From contig PLXW01000088.1 of assembly GCA_003151595.1 (NCBI GenBank), forward strand, positions 1 through 64,000: 64,000 nucleotides of DNA. The letters are read 5' to 3'. The number at the start of each line of letters is the position of its first letter. The first letter of the stretch is position 1. Position numbers and translations under genes: made by a program. Below the pieces are notes generated by a model. It ran no database searches and was not told the DNA's origin. It worked only from the letters and a program-made list of their open reading frames with translations. Below, piece after piece: positions 17,158-26,059 of the stretch. This DNA comes from Myxococcales bacterium (lineage in GTDB: Bacteria > Myxococcota > Polyangia > Polyangiales > Polyangiaceae).

Positions 17158-17196
17158 TTGACGCTCCGCGCGCATCGTCGGATAAGCGCGGGCACC

Positions 17197-19803
17197 GTGC
17201 TCCAATCCCCCTTTGCCTTTCGGACGCTCTCGCTTCTGTCACTCGCCGGCCTCGTCGCATGCGCGACGCCCGCGCCCGTCATGCCTCCGCCGACGGCAGC
17301 ACCCGCAGCACCCGTGAGCGCCCCCTCTCCGAACGCGAACGCGACGGCGACGCCCGCTCCTGCACCCGAAGCCGCGTCGGGGTACGACAAGCCGCCGCAG
17401 AACATCCTCGACGTGCTTCACGCGCCTTCGCCGCCGACGCCGTACATGAGCCCGACGCACGAGACGATGCTCCTCGTTTCGTGGCAGGACTATCCGCCGA
17501 TGTCGCGCGTCGCGGCGCCGTTCCTTCGACTCGGAGGGGTGCGCGTCGAGCCGCAGAACCATAGCCGGCACGACACGCCCGGCGGTTACGACATCACGCC
17601 GTGCGCCACCGACTACGCCCTCACGCGCGTGGCCGACGGGTCACAGGTTCGCGTCACGCTTCCCGCGGGGTGCCCCGGAAAGCCGTCGTGGACCGCCGAC
17701 GGAAAGCGCTTCGCGTTTCAGAACATCGTGACCGACGCTGTCGAGCTGTGGCTCGGCGACGGCGCGAGCGGCGAGGTGCACCGCGTCTCGGGCGCGCGAC
17801 TCAATCCGATGCTCGGCCGGGTCGCGCAGTGGATGCCCGATCAGAAGACCCTCCTCGTGAAGCTCGTGCCCGACGGACTCGGCGCGCCGCCGCCCGCGCC
17901 CATCACCGGGAGCGGCCCCAGCATTCAAGAGACGAACGCCGAGAAGGGGCAGAGCAGCACGTACGAAACGCGCGACACGCTCACGGGCAAGCACGACGAA
18001 GATCTCTTCGACTACTATGTCGCGTCGCAGCTCGCGTTCGTCGATGCCGCGACCGGCACGATCACGCCGGTGGGGAAAGTGGGCGCGTACGACGACGTCG
18101 ACGCGGCGCCGGGCGGTGAGCACATCCTCGTCCAGTCGATTCACAAGCCGTACTCTTACGTCACGACGTTCGATCACTTTCCGCACGACGTGGACGTCTG
18201 GGATCGCTCGGGCACCGCCGTGCATCGCGTGGCCTCGCTCCCGCTCGCGGATCGCGTTCCCATTCATGGAGTCCCGACGGGGCCGCGCGAGTTCGACTGG
18301 CGCTCCACCGAGCCGGCGACGCTGATCTGGGCCGAGGCGCTCGACGGCGGCGACTGGAAGGTGAAGGTCCCTGCGCGCGACAAGGTGATGCTCGCGAAGG
18401 CGCCGTTCGCGAACGCCCCCGTCGAAGTGACGCGCACCGAGCAACGCTTCGACGGGTTCATGTGGGGCGAGCAGCCGGGCGTCGCGCTGCTCGACGAGGA
18501 GGACGAGAACCGGCACTGGATGCGCACGTTCGTGATGAACGTCGACGACGTGCGAGCCAAGCCTCGCGTGGTCTGGGATCTCTCCACCGACGAGCACTAC
18601 AAGCACCCCGGCCGGCCGGTGTATCGACAGCTCCCGAACGGCGCGTGGGTCGTGCGGCAAGACGGCAACGCGATCTTTCTCGCCGGCGTGGGCTCGTCGC
18701 CCGACGGGGATCGGCCGTTCCTCGATCGCTTCGATCTGGCGACGCAGAAATCGGAGCGCCTCTATCGCTGCGACAAGACCACGTACGAGTCGTTCGTCGC
18801 CTTCACGGGCGAAGGCGCGCGCTCGTTCATCACGTGGCATCAGTCGCCGATGGATCCGCCGAACGCGTTCGTGCGAACGCTCGGCGCCGCGATTCCGAAC
18901 GCTGCCGCGGGCGAGGCCGCGTACGCATCGACCCTCACGGCGCTCACCCATCTCCCGGACCCGACGCCGGCGGTGCGCGCGATCAAGAAGCGCCTCGTGA
19001 AATACAAGCGCAAGGACGGCGTGGACCTGTCGTTCACGATGTACCTGCCGCCCGACTACAAGGAAGGGACGCGCGTTCCCGCCGTCCTCTACGCGTACCC
19101 GCTCGACTACGCGGAAGCGTCGAAAGCCGGGCAGGTCACGGGATCCGAGCAGACGTTCACGCGGCTGCGACAGCACCGGCTCTTGCTGCTCGCCGGATAC
19201 GCCATCATCGATCAAGCGGCGTTCCCGATCGTCGGAGATCCCAAGAAGGCGTACGACACGTACCTCGAACAGCTCGTGGCCGACGCGAAGGCGGCGGTCG
19301 ACAAGGCCGTGGAGCTCGGGGTCGTCGATCCCGATCGCATCGGGATCACCGGACACAGCCACGGCGCGCTCATGACCGCGAACCTCGTCGCCCACTCCGA
19401 TCTGTTTCGGGCGGGCGTGGCGACGAGCGGCTCGTTCAACAAGACGCTGACCCCGTTTGGTTTTCAGAACGAGCGCCGATCGGTCTGGGAGGCGCAGAGC
19501 GTGTACCTAAAAGCGTCGCCGTTCTTCTTCGCCGACAAGCTGAAGACTCCGCTGCTCATCGTGCACGGCACCGACGACGCGAACCCTGGAACGACGCCCC
19601 TTCAGGCCACGAAGCTGTACGAGGCGATTCGCGGCAACGGCGGCACGTCACGGCTGGTCCTGCTCCCGCACGAGCCGCACCACTACACGGCCATGGAGTC
19701 GAACGAACAGGTCATTTACGAAATGCTTCGCTGGTTCGACAAGTACGTGAAGAGCGCGCCTCCTCGAGCGAACGCGACGAAGGCGAAGATCAACGCGAAA
19801 TAG
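17197..19803 (+). CDS. prolyl-oligopeptidase-family (S9) serine peptidase, lipoprotein
   Basis: 868 residues from the GTG at 17197, which places a lipoprotein signal at the very start (MLQSPFAFRTLSLLSLAGLV, then AC); a TTG at 17158 is in frame but would sit inside the repeat region. After an Ala/Pro-rich linker comes a propeller-like region (about 90-580), then an alpha/beta-hydrolase domain with the nucleophile Ser721 in GHSHG, the acid in HGTDDANPGT and the His in PHEPHHY. This is the classic S9 triad order. It probably cleaves short peptides in the periplasm or at the cell surface. The next gene starts eight bases later. Confidence 0.9.
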   Translation: MLQSPFAFRTLSLLSLAGLVACATPAPVMPPPTAAPAAPVSAPSPNANATATPAPAPEAASGYDKPPQNILDVLHAPSPPTPYMSPTHETMLLVSWQDYPPMSRVAAPFLRLGGVRVEPQNHSRHDTPGGYDITPCATDYALTRVADGSQVRVTLPAGCPGKPSWTADGKRFAFQNIVTDAVELWLGDGASGEVHRVSGARLNPMLGRVAQWMPDQKTLLVKLVPDGLGAPPPAPITGSGPSIQETNAEKGQSSTYETRDTLTGKHDEDLFDYYVASQLAFVDAATGTITPVGKVGAYDDVDAAPGGEHILVQSIHKPYSYVTTFDHFPHDVDVWDRSGTAVHRVASLPLADRVPIHGVPTGPREFDWRSTEPATLIWAEALDGGDWKVKVPARDKVMLAKAPFANAPVEVTRTEQRFDGFMWGEQPGVALLDEEDENRHWMRTFVMNVDDVRAKPRVVWDLSTDEHYKHPGRPVYRQLPNGAWVVRQDGNAIFLAGVGSSPDGDRPFLDRFDLATQKSERLYRCDKTTYESFVAFTGEGARSFITWHQSPMDPPNAFVRTLGAAIPNAAAGEAAYASTLTALTHLPDPTPAVRAIKKRLVKYKRKDGVDLSFTMYLPPDYKEGTRVPAVLYAYPLDYAEASKAGQVTGSEQTFTRLRQHRLLLLAGYAIIDQAAFPIVGDPKKAYDTYLEQLVADAKAAVDKAVELGVVDPDRIGITGHSHGALMTANLVAHSDLFRAGVATSGSFNKTLTPFGFQNERRSVWEAQSVYLKASPFFFADKLKTPLLIVHGTDDANPGTTPLQATKLYEAIRGNGGTSRLVLLPHEPHHYTAMESNEQVIYEMLRWFDKYVKSAPPRANATKAKINAK

Positions 19804-19810
19804 CGGGCGC

Positions 19811-21934
19811 ATGCGCGCATCGTCGAATCGAGGGCGCGGGCGTACCATCGCCGTCGTGCTGGGGGATGCCACGACGTCGCCGCGTTCCATGCGCTGGCCG
19901 CTGGCCGCGTCGGCGGCGTTCATCGCGTTGGTGGCCTGGCTCGACGGAGGCAGCCAAGATCTCGGCGCGTTCCGGATCGAGGTCGGCGCGAACCTCGTGC
20001 TCTCGATTCTCGCGGCCGCGCTCTCGTACCAGCGCGCGCGCGAGGCGCCGGCGGAGCGCACGGGGTGGCGGCTTCTCGTCGCGTCGCGCGTCGTGCTCGC
20101 GTTCATTCTCGCCGCCGCGATGCTCCATGCGGTGCCGCCGTCGATCCTGATCGCGACGATCCTTTCGCACGGCCTGGCGACCCTGGGTCTCTGGTTCTGG
20201 CCCGGGCGGAGGAGCGGCGTCGAGGGGCAGTGGCTTCACGTGCTGGGTGGCATCGTGTTCGCGGGATCGTTCGTTCTCCTCTTGTGGCTGGCCGGTACAT
20301 GGCACGCCGGGTTCTCGAACGACGGGTACAAGTTCACGGCCGTCGGTCAGTCGGCGCGCTTCATCATCGTCGACGCGCTCGGCTTGTATCTGTTGAGTCA
20401 GTCGCCCCAGCGCCTGCGATCGCCGTTGGGGTGGATTCTCGCCGGGAGCGTGACGAGCGGCATCTTCCTCATCGCGGGAGGTCTCATGCAGACCTCGCTG
20501 CGCGCGTTCGCTCAGGTCGTCCCGCTGGGGTTCGTGCTCGCCGCGTGGTCGCGCATGCCCGTGGACCCGCCGGCGCGCGACGACGATCGTGCATCATGGT
20601 CGGTGAGCGCGCTCGTCTACGTTCCGTACCTGGTCATCGGCGCGCTGCTGGGGATGGGTCTCGTCCGAGGGCGCGAAGGCCTCGCGGCGCCGACGCTCGG
20701 CTTTCTGGCGCTGACGGCGCTGATCGTCGCGCGACAGATCCTGCTCCTGCGGGAGCTGGCGCAATCCAAGCGTCGACTCGAAGAGCGCGTGCTCGAGCGG
20801 ACGCGCGCGCTCGAGTCGATGCAGGCCGCCGTCCTGCGGACGCAGCGAATGAACCTCACGGCCACCCTGGGCGCGGGCCTCGTCCACGACCTGAACAACC
20901 AGCTCGGCGTGGTGCTCGCGAGCGCGGACCTGATGAGCCTGCGTCTCTCGCGCGGTGACGCCGTGACGCTCGATCTCGTCGAGCCCGTCGGCCTCGCGTC
21001 GCGCCAGGCGGCCACCATGACCAGGCGCCTCTTGAGCCTGGCGCGTGAGCGAAAAGAGGAGCCGGCGGCGACGACCGACGTGGCGCGCGTGGTCGCCGAG
21101 CTCGAGCCGCTGCTCCGCGCGCTAGTGGGGCGCGCCGTTCCTCTCGACATCGCTCCGAACCTCTTGCCGATCACGGTGCGATGCGCGCGCGATCGCGCCG
21201 AGCACATTCTTCTCAACCTGGTGACGAACGCGCGCGATGCCCTCGGCGCCGGCGGACGCATCGCGATTCGCGTGCGCGCTCACGCACCGGGCGAGGCGCG
21301 GCTCGAGGTCGAAGACAACGGCGCCGGCATTCCCCCCGAGGTTCGCGCGCGCCTCTTCGAGCCGTTTTTCACCACGAAAACGGAAGGGATGGGCACGGGC
21401 CTGGGGCTCGTCGCCGTTCGAGCGCTCGCCGAGCGCGACGGCGGGCGCGTGTGGGTGGAGAGCGAGGTAGGTCGCGGGACGACGTTCACGGTATCCTGGC
21501 CTCTCTTGGGCACCGCGGGGCGAGAGGACGAGCACGTGACTCGGGTCATGATCATCGACGACGATCCGATCCTCCGATCGCTCGCCAGCGGCCTGCTCGA
21601 GCACCTCGGGTGCACGTGCGACGCGCGTCCCGATGCGAATGGCGCCGCCGACGCGATCGTGGCTGCCGAAGCGGCGGGGGAGGCGTTCGCGCTCGTGCTG
21701 CTCGACATCCAGCTGGGCGACGCCAGCGGCTTCGACGTGTGCCGCGAGCTCCGCGCGCGCGGGCTTCGCCTGTCGATCGTGTGCGTCTCGGGCGAAGTGG
21801 AGAGCCACGACCCGGCCGAGTTCCGGGAAGCCGGCTTCGACGGCGCGATCGCAAAGCCGGTATCGATGGAAGCGCTCGCTGCGTGCCTCGCGACCTACGG
21901 GACGGGCGCCGCCGCGCGATCGAACATTCCGTAG
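19811..21934 (+). CDS. membrane hybrid histidine kinase with C-terminal receiver
   Basis: 707 residues. About eight hydrophobic segments fill residues 28-312, with no obvious periplasmic sensor domain. A short coiled linker (LAQSKRRLEERVLERTRALE) leads to the dimerisation helix with phospho-accepting His359 in GLVHDLNNQLG, then the HATPase domain (NLVTNARDAL, DNGAGIPP, GMGTGLGL) and a receiver domain near the C-terminus with phospho-acceptor Asp632 (VLLDIQLGD) and a late Lys in AKPVS. Phosphate could pass from His359 to Asp632 in the same protein; no separate regulator is adjacent. It starts eight bases after the S9 peptidase; the exact start codon is uncertain. Its 3' end overlaps the convergent ABM gene by 40 bases. 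Confidence 0.9.
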   Translation: MRASSNRGRGRTIAVVLGDATTSPRSMRWPLAASAAFIALVAWLDGGSQDLGAFRIEVGANLVLSILAAALSYQRAREAPAERTGWRLLVASRVVLAFILAAAMLHAVPPSILIATILSHGLATLGLWFWPGRRSGVEGQWLHVLGGIVFAGSFVLLLWLAGTWHAGFSNDGYKFTAVGQSARFIIVDALGLYLLSQSPQRLRSPLGWILAGSVTSGIFLIAGGLMQTSLRAFAQVVPLGFVLAAWSRMPVDPPARDDDRASWSVSALVYVPYLVIGALLGMGLVRGREGLAAPTLGFLALTALIVARQILLLRELAQSKRRLEERVLERTRALESMQAAVLRTQRMNLTATLGAGLVHDLNNQLGVVLASADLMSLRLSRGDAVTLDLVEPVGLASRQAATMTRRLLSLARERKEEPAATTDVARVVAELEPLLRALVGRAVPLDIAPNLLPITVRCARDRAEHILLNLVTNARDALGAGGRIAIRVRAHAPGEARLEVEDNGAGIPPEVRARLFEPFFTTKTEGMGTGLGLVAVRALAERDGGRVWVESEVGRGTTFTVSWPLLGTAGREDEHVTRVMIIDDDPILRSLASGLLEHLGCTCDARPDANGAADAIVAAEAAGEAFALVLLDIQLGDASGFDVCRELRARGLRLSIVCVSGEVESHDPAEFREAGFDGAIAKPVSMEALAACLATYGTGAAARSNIP

Positions 21935-22221
21935 TCGCGAACGACCGATCCGATCCGAAGTCGATAGTCGGCGATGAGCGACCCGCGTCCGACCGTTTGC
22001 GCGTCGCGATGCGCTTCGACGGCGCGCCACGCGGCCACCGCCGCCTCGTCTCGCCAGAACGACAGCGACAGGAGCTTCTGCGGATCAGCGAGGCTTTGAA
22101 ACCGCTCGATCGAGACGAAGCCGTCGATGGCGTCGAGGCGAGTCCGGAGCGCGCTCGCGATCTCGAGGTACGTCTCGCGCCCTTCGGGACGAGGCCAGAC
22201 CTCGAAGATGACCGCGATCAC
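21895..22221 (-). CDS. antibiotic-biosynthesis-monooxygenase (ABM) family protein
   Basis: 108 residues with the ferredoxin-like ABM layout: [20 protein letters not shown], a helix ([20 protein letters not shown]), then [22 protein letters not shown]. Family members act as small monooxygenases or haem/quinone-handling proteins; many have no assigned substrate. It is the second gene of a two-gene unit: its ATG overlaps the stop of the NIPSNAP gene by four bases (ATGA). The unit is probably controlled by the divergent ArsR-type regulator. Confidence 0.85.
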   Translation of the reverse strand: MIAVIFEVWPRPEGRETYLEIASALRTRLDAIDGFVSIERFQSLADPQKLLSLSFWRDEAAVAAWRAVEAHRDAQTVGRGSLIADYRLRIGSVVRDYGMFDRAAAPVP

Positions 22222-22559
22222 GACGAGACCGGAAGCGCAGGCGCGCCGAAGGTTCCGGGGACGGCCTCCACGAACGTGCGCTCCTCCCGAAGAATGAAGC
22301 GCGCGGCCTGCGCGGCGCCGAAGTTTCGCTGCGCTTCATCGTCGGCTCGAAGGCGCGCTCGGTACGCCTCGTACTCCGCGAGGCTCTCGAACGCGATGAG
22401 TCCCCACGCGATGTCGTTCGTCCCTTCGTGCGGAAGGAAATATCCGACGAGGCGACCTCCGCAGCGCGGGATGATGCGCCCCCATGCTTCGGCGTATTGC
22501 CGGAACGATTCTCGTTGGAACGGGTCGATCTGATAGCGGATGAAACATGTGATCGTCAT
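22218..22559 (-). CDS. NIPSNAP family protein
   Basis: 113 residues from the ATG at 22559. The N-terminus [20 protein letters not shown] and the motif [21 protein letters not shown] are typical of NIPSNAP, a dimeric alpha/beta-barrel family related to ABM proteins. Function is generally unknown. The upstream in-frame residues are rejected because they run across the palindrome at 22591 and the opposing gene's start. It is the first gene of the NIPSNAP-ABM unit, 85 bases from the divergent regulator. Confidence 0.85.
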   Translation of the reverse strand: MTITCFIRYQIDPFQRESFRQYAEAWGRIIPRCGGRLVGYFLPHEGTNDIAWGLIAFESLAEYEAYRARLRADDEAQRNFGAAQAARFILREERTFVEAVPGTFGAPALPVSS

Positions 22560-22590
22560 GCGGAGGACATAGCGCCCGACGACGGCGCGA

Positions 22591-22612
22591 TGCTTTTGCG
22601 CGCGCAGAAGCA
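22591..22612. promoter_or_regulatory. 22-base palindrome, candidate ArsR-family operator
   Basis: The site is two 11-base arms, TGCTTTTGCGC and GCGCAGAAGCA, pairing at 10 of 11 positions. It sits midway between the divergent starts at 22559 and 22645 (31 and 32 bases away), exactly where a dimeric regulator would cover both promoters. Assignment to the regulator encoded at 22645 is inferred from position and symmetry. Confidence 0.6.
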
Positions 22613-22644
22613 TGGGACCGCGGCGCGCGGCTATGCTTCCTCTC

Positions 22645-23352
22645 ATGACGGCCCGCTATGCGATCGCAGACGTGGCAGCGCTCGTCGGGGAGCCGACGCG
22701 AACGGCGATCCTGCTGGCCTTGCTCGACGGACGCGCGATCCCCGCGGGCGAGCTCGCGCGCGAAGCGGGGCTCTCGGCTGCAGCTACGAGCCTCCACCTG
22801 GCGAAGCTCACACACGGGGGGCTGCTGACGGTGCACAAGGAAGGGCGACATCGGTACTACCGCCTCGCGAGCGTCGACGTGGCGCACGCGCTCGAAGCGC
22901 TCGGCGTGATCGCGACGGCGAAGGCGCCCGTGCGGGCTCTGTCGCCCGAGAAGGCGGCGATGCGCGCCGCGCGGACTTGTTATGACCACCTGGCCGGTGC
23001 GCTCGCGGTTGCGCTCGCGCACAAGATGGAGCGCGAGGAGCTGGTCGGCGCGCGGGGCGAGCGCGAATACGAGGTGACGAAGGACGGCGCGAAGTGGCTC
23101 GCGGAAGAGATGCGGATCGACGTGAGCGCGCTCGTCGTCGGGCGTAGGCCGATGGCGCGGCGCTGCCTCGACTGGACGGAGCGGCGGCCGCACATCGCTG
23201 GCGCCCTCGGCAACGCGATCCTCCAGCAGATGTTCGCGATGCGCTGGACCGCGAGGATCGGAGACTCGCGCGCACTCCGGATCACGGCGCGAGGCTCCGA
23301 GGCCTTCGCCCGACTGGGGCTCCTCGACGGGCTTCGAGCTGCGGTCGCGTGA
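22645..23352 (+). CDS. ArsR-family winged-helix regulator
   Basis: 235 residues from the ATG at 22645 (an ATG at 22633 is possible). The N-terminal winged helix is clear: [39 protein letters not shown], then the wing [13 protein letters not shown]. The region from about 100 onward is an unassigned C-terminal domain seen in longer ArsR-like proteins; no cluster of metal-binding cysteines is present (a single Cys in ARTCYDHL and another in RRCLDW), so a metal signal is unlikely. It is divergent from the NIPSNAP-ABM pair, its likely targets. Confidence 0.88.
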   Translation: MTARYAIADVAALVGEPTRTAILLALLDGRAIPAGELAREAGLSAAATSLHLAKLTHGGLLTVHKEGRHRYYRLASVDVAHALEALGVIATAKAPVRALSPEKAAMRAARTCYDHLAGALAVALAHKMEREELVGARGEREYEVTKDGAKWLAEEMRIDVSALVVGRRPMARRCLDWTERRPHIAGALGNAILQQMFAMRWTARIGDSRALRITARGSEAFARLGLLDGLRAAVA

Positions 23353-23358
23353 CGGCGC

Positions 23359-23595
23359 TCAGCGCGGGACACCTGTCGTCTCTCGTTCGAGCAGATACAG
23401 CGCTTCCACCTTCTTCCGCGCCCATTCGGTCCGTCGAAGGAACTTCAAACTCGACGAGATGCTCGGATCGGACTTGAAACAGCGAATGGCGATTCGCTTC
23501 CCGAGCTCGGGCCAGCCATACCGCGCCACGAGCTCGGTCACGATTCTCTCGAGTGTGATCCCGTGAAGCGGGTCGCCTTCGCCGGAGCTCTTCAT
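23359..23595 (-). CDS. VF530/DUF2132 family small DNA-binding-like protein
   Basis: 78 residues matching the VF530 pattern throughout: [59 protein letters not shown]. The family is small and helical, and the Vibrio member was described structurally as a putative DNA-binding protein. It converges on the ArsR gene with seven bases between stops. The 228 bases upstream, to the next gene at 23824, hold no gene I can support. Confidence 0.9.
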   Translation of the reverse strand: MKSSGEGDPLHGITLERIVTELVARYGWPELGKRIAIRCFKSDPSISSSLKFLRRTEWARKKVEALYLLERETTGVPR

Positions 23596-23823
23596 GAGGA
23601 GGGATTTCGTAGCACGCCCGGTCCCCTGCCCCCTTTACCTACCTGAACAGGCGCCAGCGGTGTCCCGCCCGCCGGGTGCTCTCAGTGGAACGCTTCACTC
23701 TCGACTGACGAGCGGCGGCCGAGACGGCGATTTCCGCGCTGCCGGGCGGCCCTCTGGTTCAAAGAATGGAGGGAGCGCGCGCAGACCGCGAAAGCGCTTC
23801 TTTCAGCAACACGAGGATACGGG

Positions 23824-25041
23824 ATGAAGACCGCGTTTTGGGCGACCGTCGCGGTTGCATTGGCCATCGGTTGCGGGAGCTCGAACGCCGATCCTGCTGC
23901 CGGCCCCGGAAACAGCAGCAGCAGCGGGGGGAGCGGCAGCGGCAGCTCCGGGAGTGGCAGCAGTAGTGGAAGCAGCAGCGGCAGCTCCAGCAGCGGGAGC
24001 TCCAGCAGCGGGAGCAGCAGCGGGGGCAGCGGCTCCGGCGGCACGACGGATGGAGGGAGCGGGAGCGGAAGCGGCTCCGGGAGCGGCGGGATCGTCGCAT
24101 CTACTGGCGTCACGATCCTCGTGTATCCGAACGGCCACCATGCGTCCGAGCTCATCGCCGCCATCAACGGGGCCACGACGTCGGTCTACATGACCATGTA
24201 CGAGATCGACGATTCGGGCGTCATCAACGCCATCGTCTCCGCGAAGACGTCGCGGCACCTCGACGTCCAGGTGGTCCTCGACGGATCGCCGACGACCAAG
24301 TCGAACAACACGGGCGCCTACAACAGCTTCACCACGGCAGGCATCAATCCCATCTGGTCGAACCCGACGTTCAACTTCACGCACGAGAAGTGCGTCATGA
24401 TCGATCACAAGCAAGCTTGGATCATGACGGCGAACGCGGAGTCGTCGGTGCCGGAGTACAACCGCGAGTATCTCGCCATCGACAACGACGCCGCCGACGT
24501 GACGGAGGCGGAGGCGATCTTCGTCGCCGACACCAAGATGCAGTCGATCACGCCGACGGGCGATCTGGTGGTCGCAAACACCAACGCGCAGGGCGATCTC
24601 GTCGCGCTCATCGGCAGCGCGAAGAAGTCGCTCGACATCGAGGACGAGGAGTTCAGCGACAACTACTCGACCGGCGTCACGAACGCGGTCGTGGCCGCGG
24701 CGGGGCGAGGCGTGGCGGTCAGGGTCGTCGTCGCGGGTGGGAGCAGCGATGCCACGCAGACCACGGCGCTCGCCAACGTGAAGAAAGCCGGCGCATCGGT
24801 CTACGTGTCCTCGATTGCGAGCGGCGGGGGGACGAGCTCGAACCCTTACATCCACGCGAAGTCGATCCTCGTCGATTGCGCGACGGGTACCTGCGCCTCG
24901 GGGTTCGTCGGCTCCGAGAACATGACGACCGGCTCGCTCCGCTACAACCGCGAGCTCGGTGTCGTCATCAACGACGCGACGCAGCTCGCGTTGATCGAGG
25001 CGGCGATGAACACCGACTTCGGCAATGCCACGAAGCAGTAG
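23824..25041 (+). CDS. secreted phospholipase D-like lipoprotein with Gly/Ser linker
   Basis: 405 residues. The signal ends AIGC, so Cys17 is probably lipidated. A pure Gly/Ser linker spans about residues 31-89. The catalytic part has two HKD half-sites: His187, Lys189 and Asp194 in THEKCVMID, and His344, Lys346 and Asp351 in IHAKSILVD, each with the Ser/Asn-rich follow-up motif (NAESS, GSENMTTGS). PLD-family enzymes hydrolyse phosphodiesters through a covalent His intermediate; the substrate here (lipid or nucleic acid) cannot be told. The linker would let the domain extend from the outer surface. A GAGGATACGGG stretch precedes the ATG. It ends three bases from the convergent cytochrome gene. 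Confidence 0.9.
   Translation: MKTAFWATVAVALAIGCGSSNADPAAGPGNSSSSGGSGSGSSGSGSSSGSSSGSSSSGSSSSGSSSGGSGSGGTTDGGSGSGSGSGSGGIVASTGVTILVYPNGHHASELIAAINGATTSVYMTMYEIDDSGVINAIVSAKTSRHLDVQVVLDGSPTTKSNNTGAYNSFTTAGINPIWSNPTFNFTHEKCVMIDHKQAWIMTANAESSVPEYNREYLAIDNDAADVTEAEAIFVADTKMQSITPTGDLVVANTNAQGDLVALIGSAKKSLDIEDEEFSDNYSTGVTNAVVAAAGRGVAVRVVVAGGSSDATQTTALANVKKAGASVYVSSIASGGGTSSNPYIHAKSILVDCATGTCASGFVGSENMTTGSLRYNRELGVVINDATQLALIEAAMNTDFGNATKQ
23910..24090. repeat. Gly/Ser codon microsatellite in the PLD-like gene
   Basis: Runs of AGC, GGC and GGG triplets encode the Gly/Ser linker. The unit is a multiple of three, so expansion or loss would change linker length without shifting frame. A similar tract on the other strand lies in the phosphoesterase gene about 3 kb away. 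Confidence 0.75.
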
Positions 25042-25044
25042 CCT

Positions 25045-26058
25045 CTACTGCGTTTGGGTCTTCAGCCAGGCGTAGATATCCGCGAAGTCCTGCGCGCTGA
25101 GCGTCCCGCCGCTCCCATTCGTTCCGCCGAACCAGTCTGGCATCGGTTTCCGGAGGGCGACCCCACGATTGTCGATGTCGGCCTGCGCAGCCATTCCGAG
25201 CAGGGCTGCGTTCCAGGCCGGATCTGACGCGACGTTCCCGGAGTCGGGCGCATTGTTGAGGCCTGGCGCAGGATAGGGATAGAGCTGCCCCGAGATGCTG
25301 TACGCGGGGCCGCCGTCGAGGAGCACGGGGCCGCCGTCCGGCAACAACGCGGGTGGCGAGCCTCCACCTGTCGCTCCGTGGCATGTGCCGCACTCCGGTC
25401 CGTGAAGAAAGAGCGCCTCTCCACTGGCAGCGTCCCCGAGAAGGGCGGCGAGGACGATGACGGTCGCGGAAATCTCCCCGGCGTCCGCGACGGACGCGCT
25501 CACTGTGAGAGTCGTATCGGCCCCAGCCCCGGGGTCGATGAGGTAGAGCACGCCCGGATTCTCGTCATTGAAGTCATTCCGCACGAAGAACGCGATCGCC
25601 TGCGCGCCGGCTTCGGGGACGATCTTGATTCCCGGGGCGCTCGGGTCCTCGGCCACCAGCGTCGACGGCGCGAGCCAGGTCACCTGATCGGGCGAAACGG
25701 GCATGGTCGTTCCGTCGCTCATCTGGGCGCGAACAGCGAGCGGGATGGCAGCGCCGGGAGCGCCTTGGAGCGCGGCGCCGGTGGTCGTGACGATGCGCAT
25801 TCCCGTCACGAACGGGGAAGAGGCTTCGACGATGGCGCTCGCATCGATCGCGCTCGCATCGGCGTCGCTTCCTTCGCTCATCCCTCCGTCCGCGGGAACC
25901 TTGGCATCCGTCGCATCGGCATCCGCCGGTGCCTCGATCGCGCCGTCGAGCGGGGGAGAGCCGGCGTCGTGACTCGAGCAACCGCCCGACGCGAGATCGA
26001 GCGCGCCGCAACCGATCGAGGCCGCGAGCGCGGCGGACAGAGGCCGCGAGAAGCGCAC
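25045..26058 (-). CDS. mono-haem cytochrome c lipoprotein
   Basis: 337 residues from the GTG at 26058, one base after the stop of the upstream phosphoesterase gene, so the two are translationally linked. The N-terminus is an export signal; likely lipidated cysteines are in SIGC or SGGC. An Asp/Ala-rich linker follows (about 35-75), then an Ig-like beta domain (about 80-200). The C-terminus holds one CGTCH haem site near residue 245, ending in FADIYAWLKTQTQ, the usual last helix of a class I cytochrome c. A distal Met may be in RKPMPDWFGG. It probably passes electrons at the cell surface; its partner is unknown. Confidence 0.85.
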   Translation of the reverse strand: MRFSRPLSAALAASIGCGALDLASGGCSSHDAGSPPLDGAIEAPADADATDAKVPADGGMSEGSDADASAIDASAIVEASSPFVTGMRIVTTTGAALQGAPGAAIPLAVRAQMSDGTTMPVSPDQVTWLAPSTLVAEDPSAPGIKIVPEAGAQAIAFFVRNDFNDENPGVLYLIDPGAGADTTLTVSASVADAGEISATVIVLAALLGDAASGEALFLHGPECGTCHGATGGGSPPALLPDGGPVLLDGGPAYSISGQLYPYPAPGLNNAPDSGNVASDPAWNAALLGMAAQADIDNRGVALRKPMPDWFGGTNGSGGTLSAQDFADIYAWLKTQTQ

Positions 26059-26059
26059 G

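Noticed and set aside
17158..17196. TTG start 39 bases upstream of the chosen S9 peptidase start
   Set aside because: It would add residues before the signal peptide and begins next to the second direct repeat; the GTG at 17197 gives a normal lipoprotein signal.
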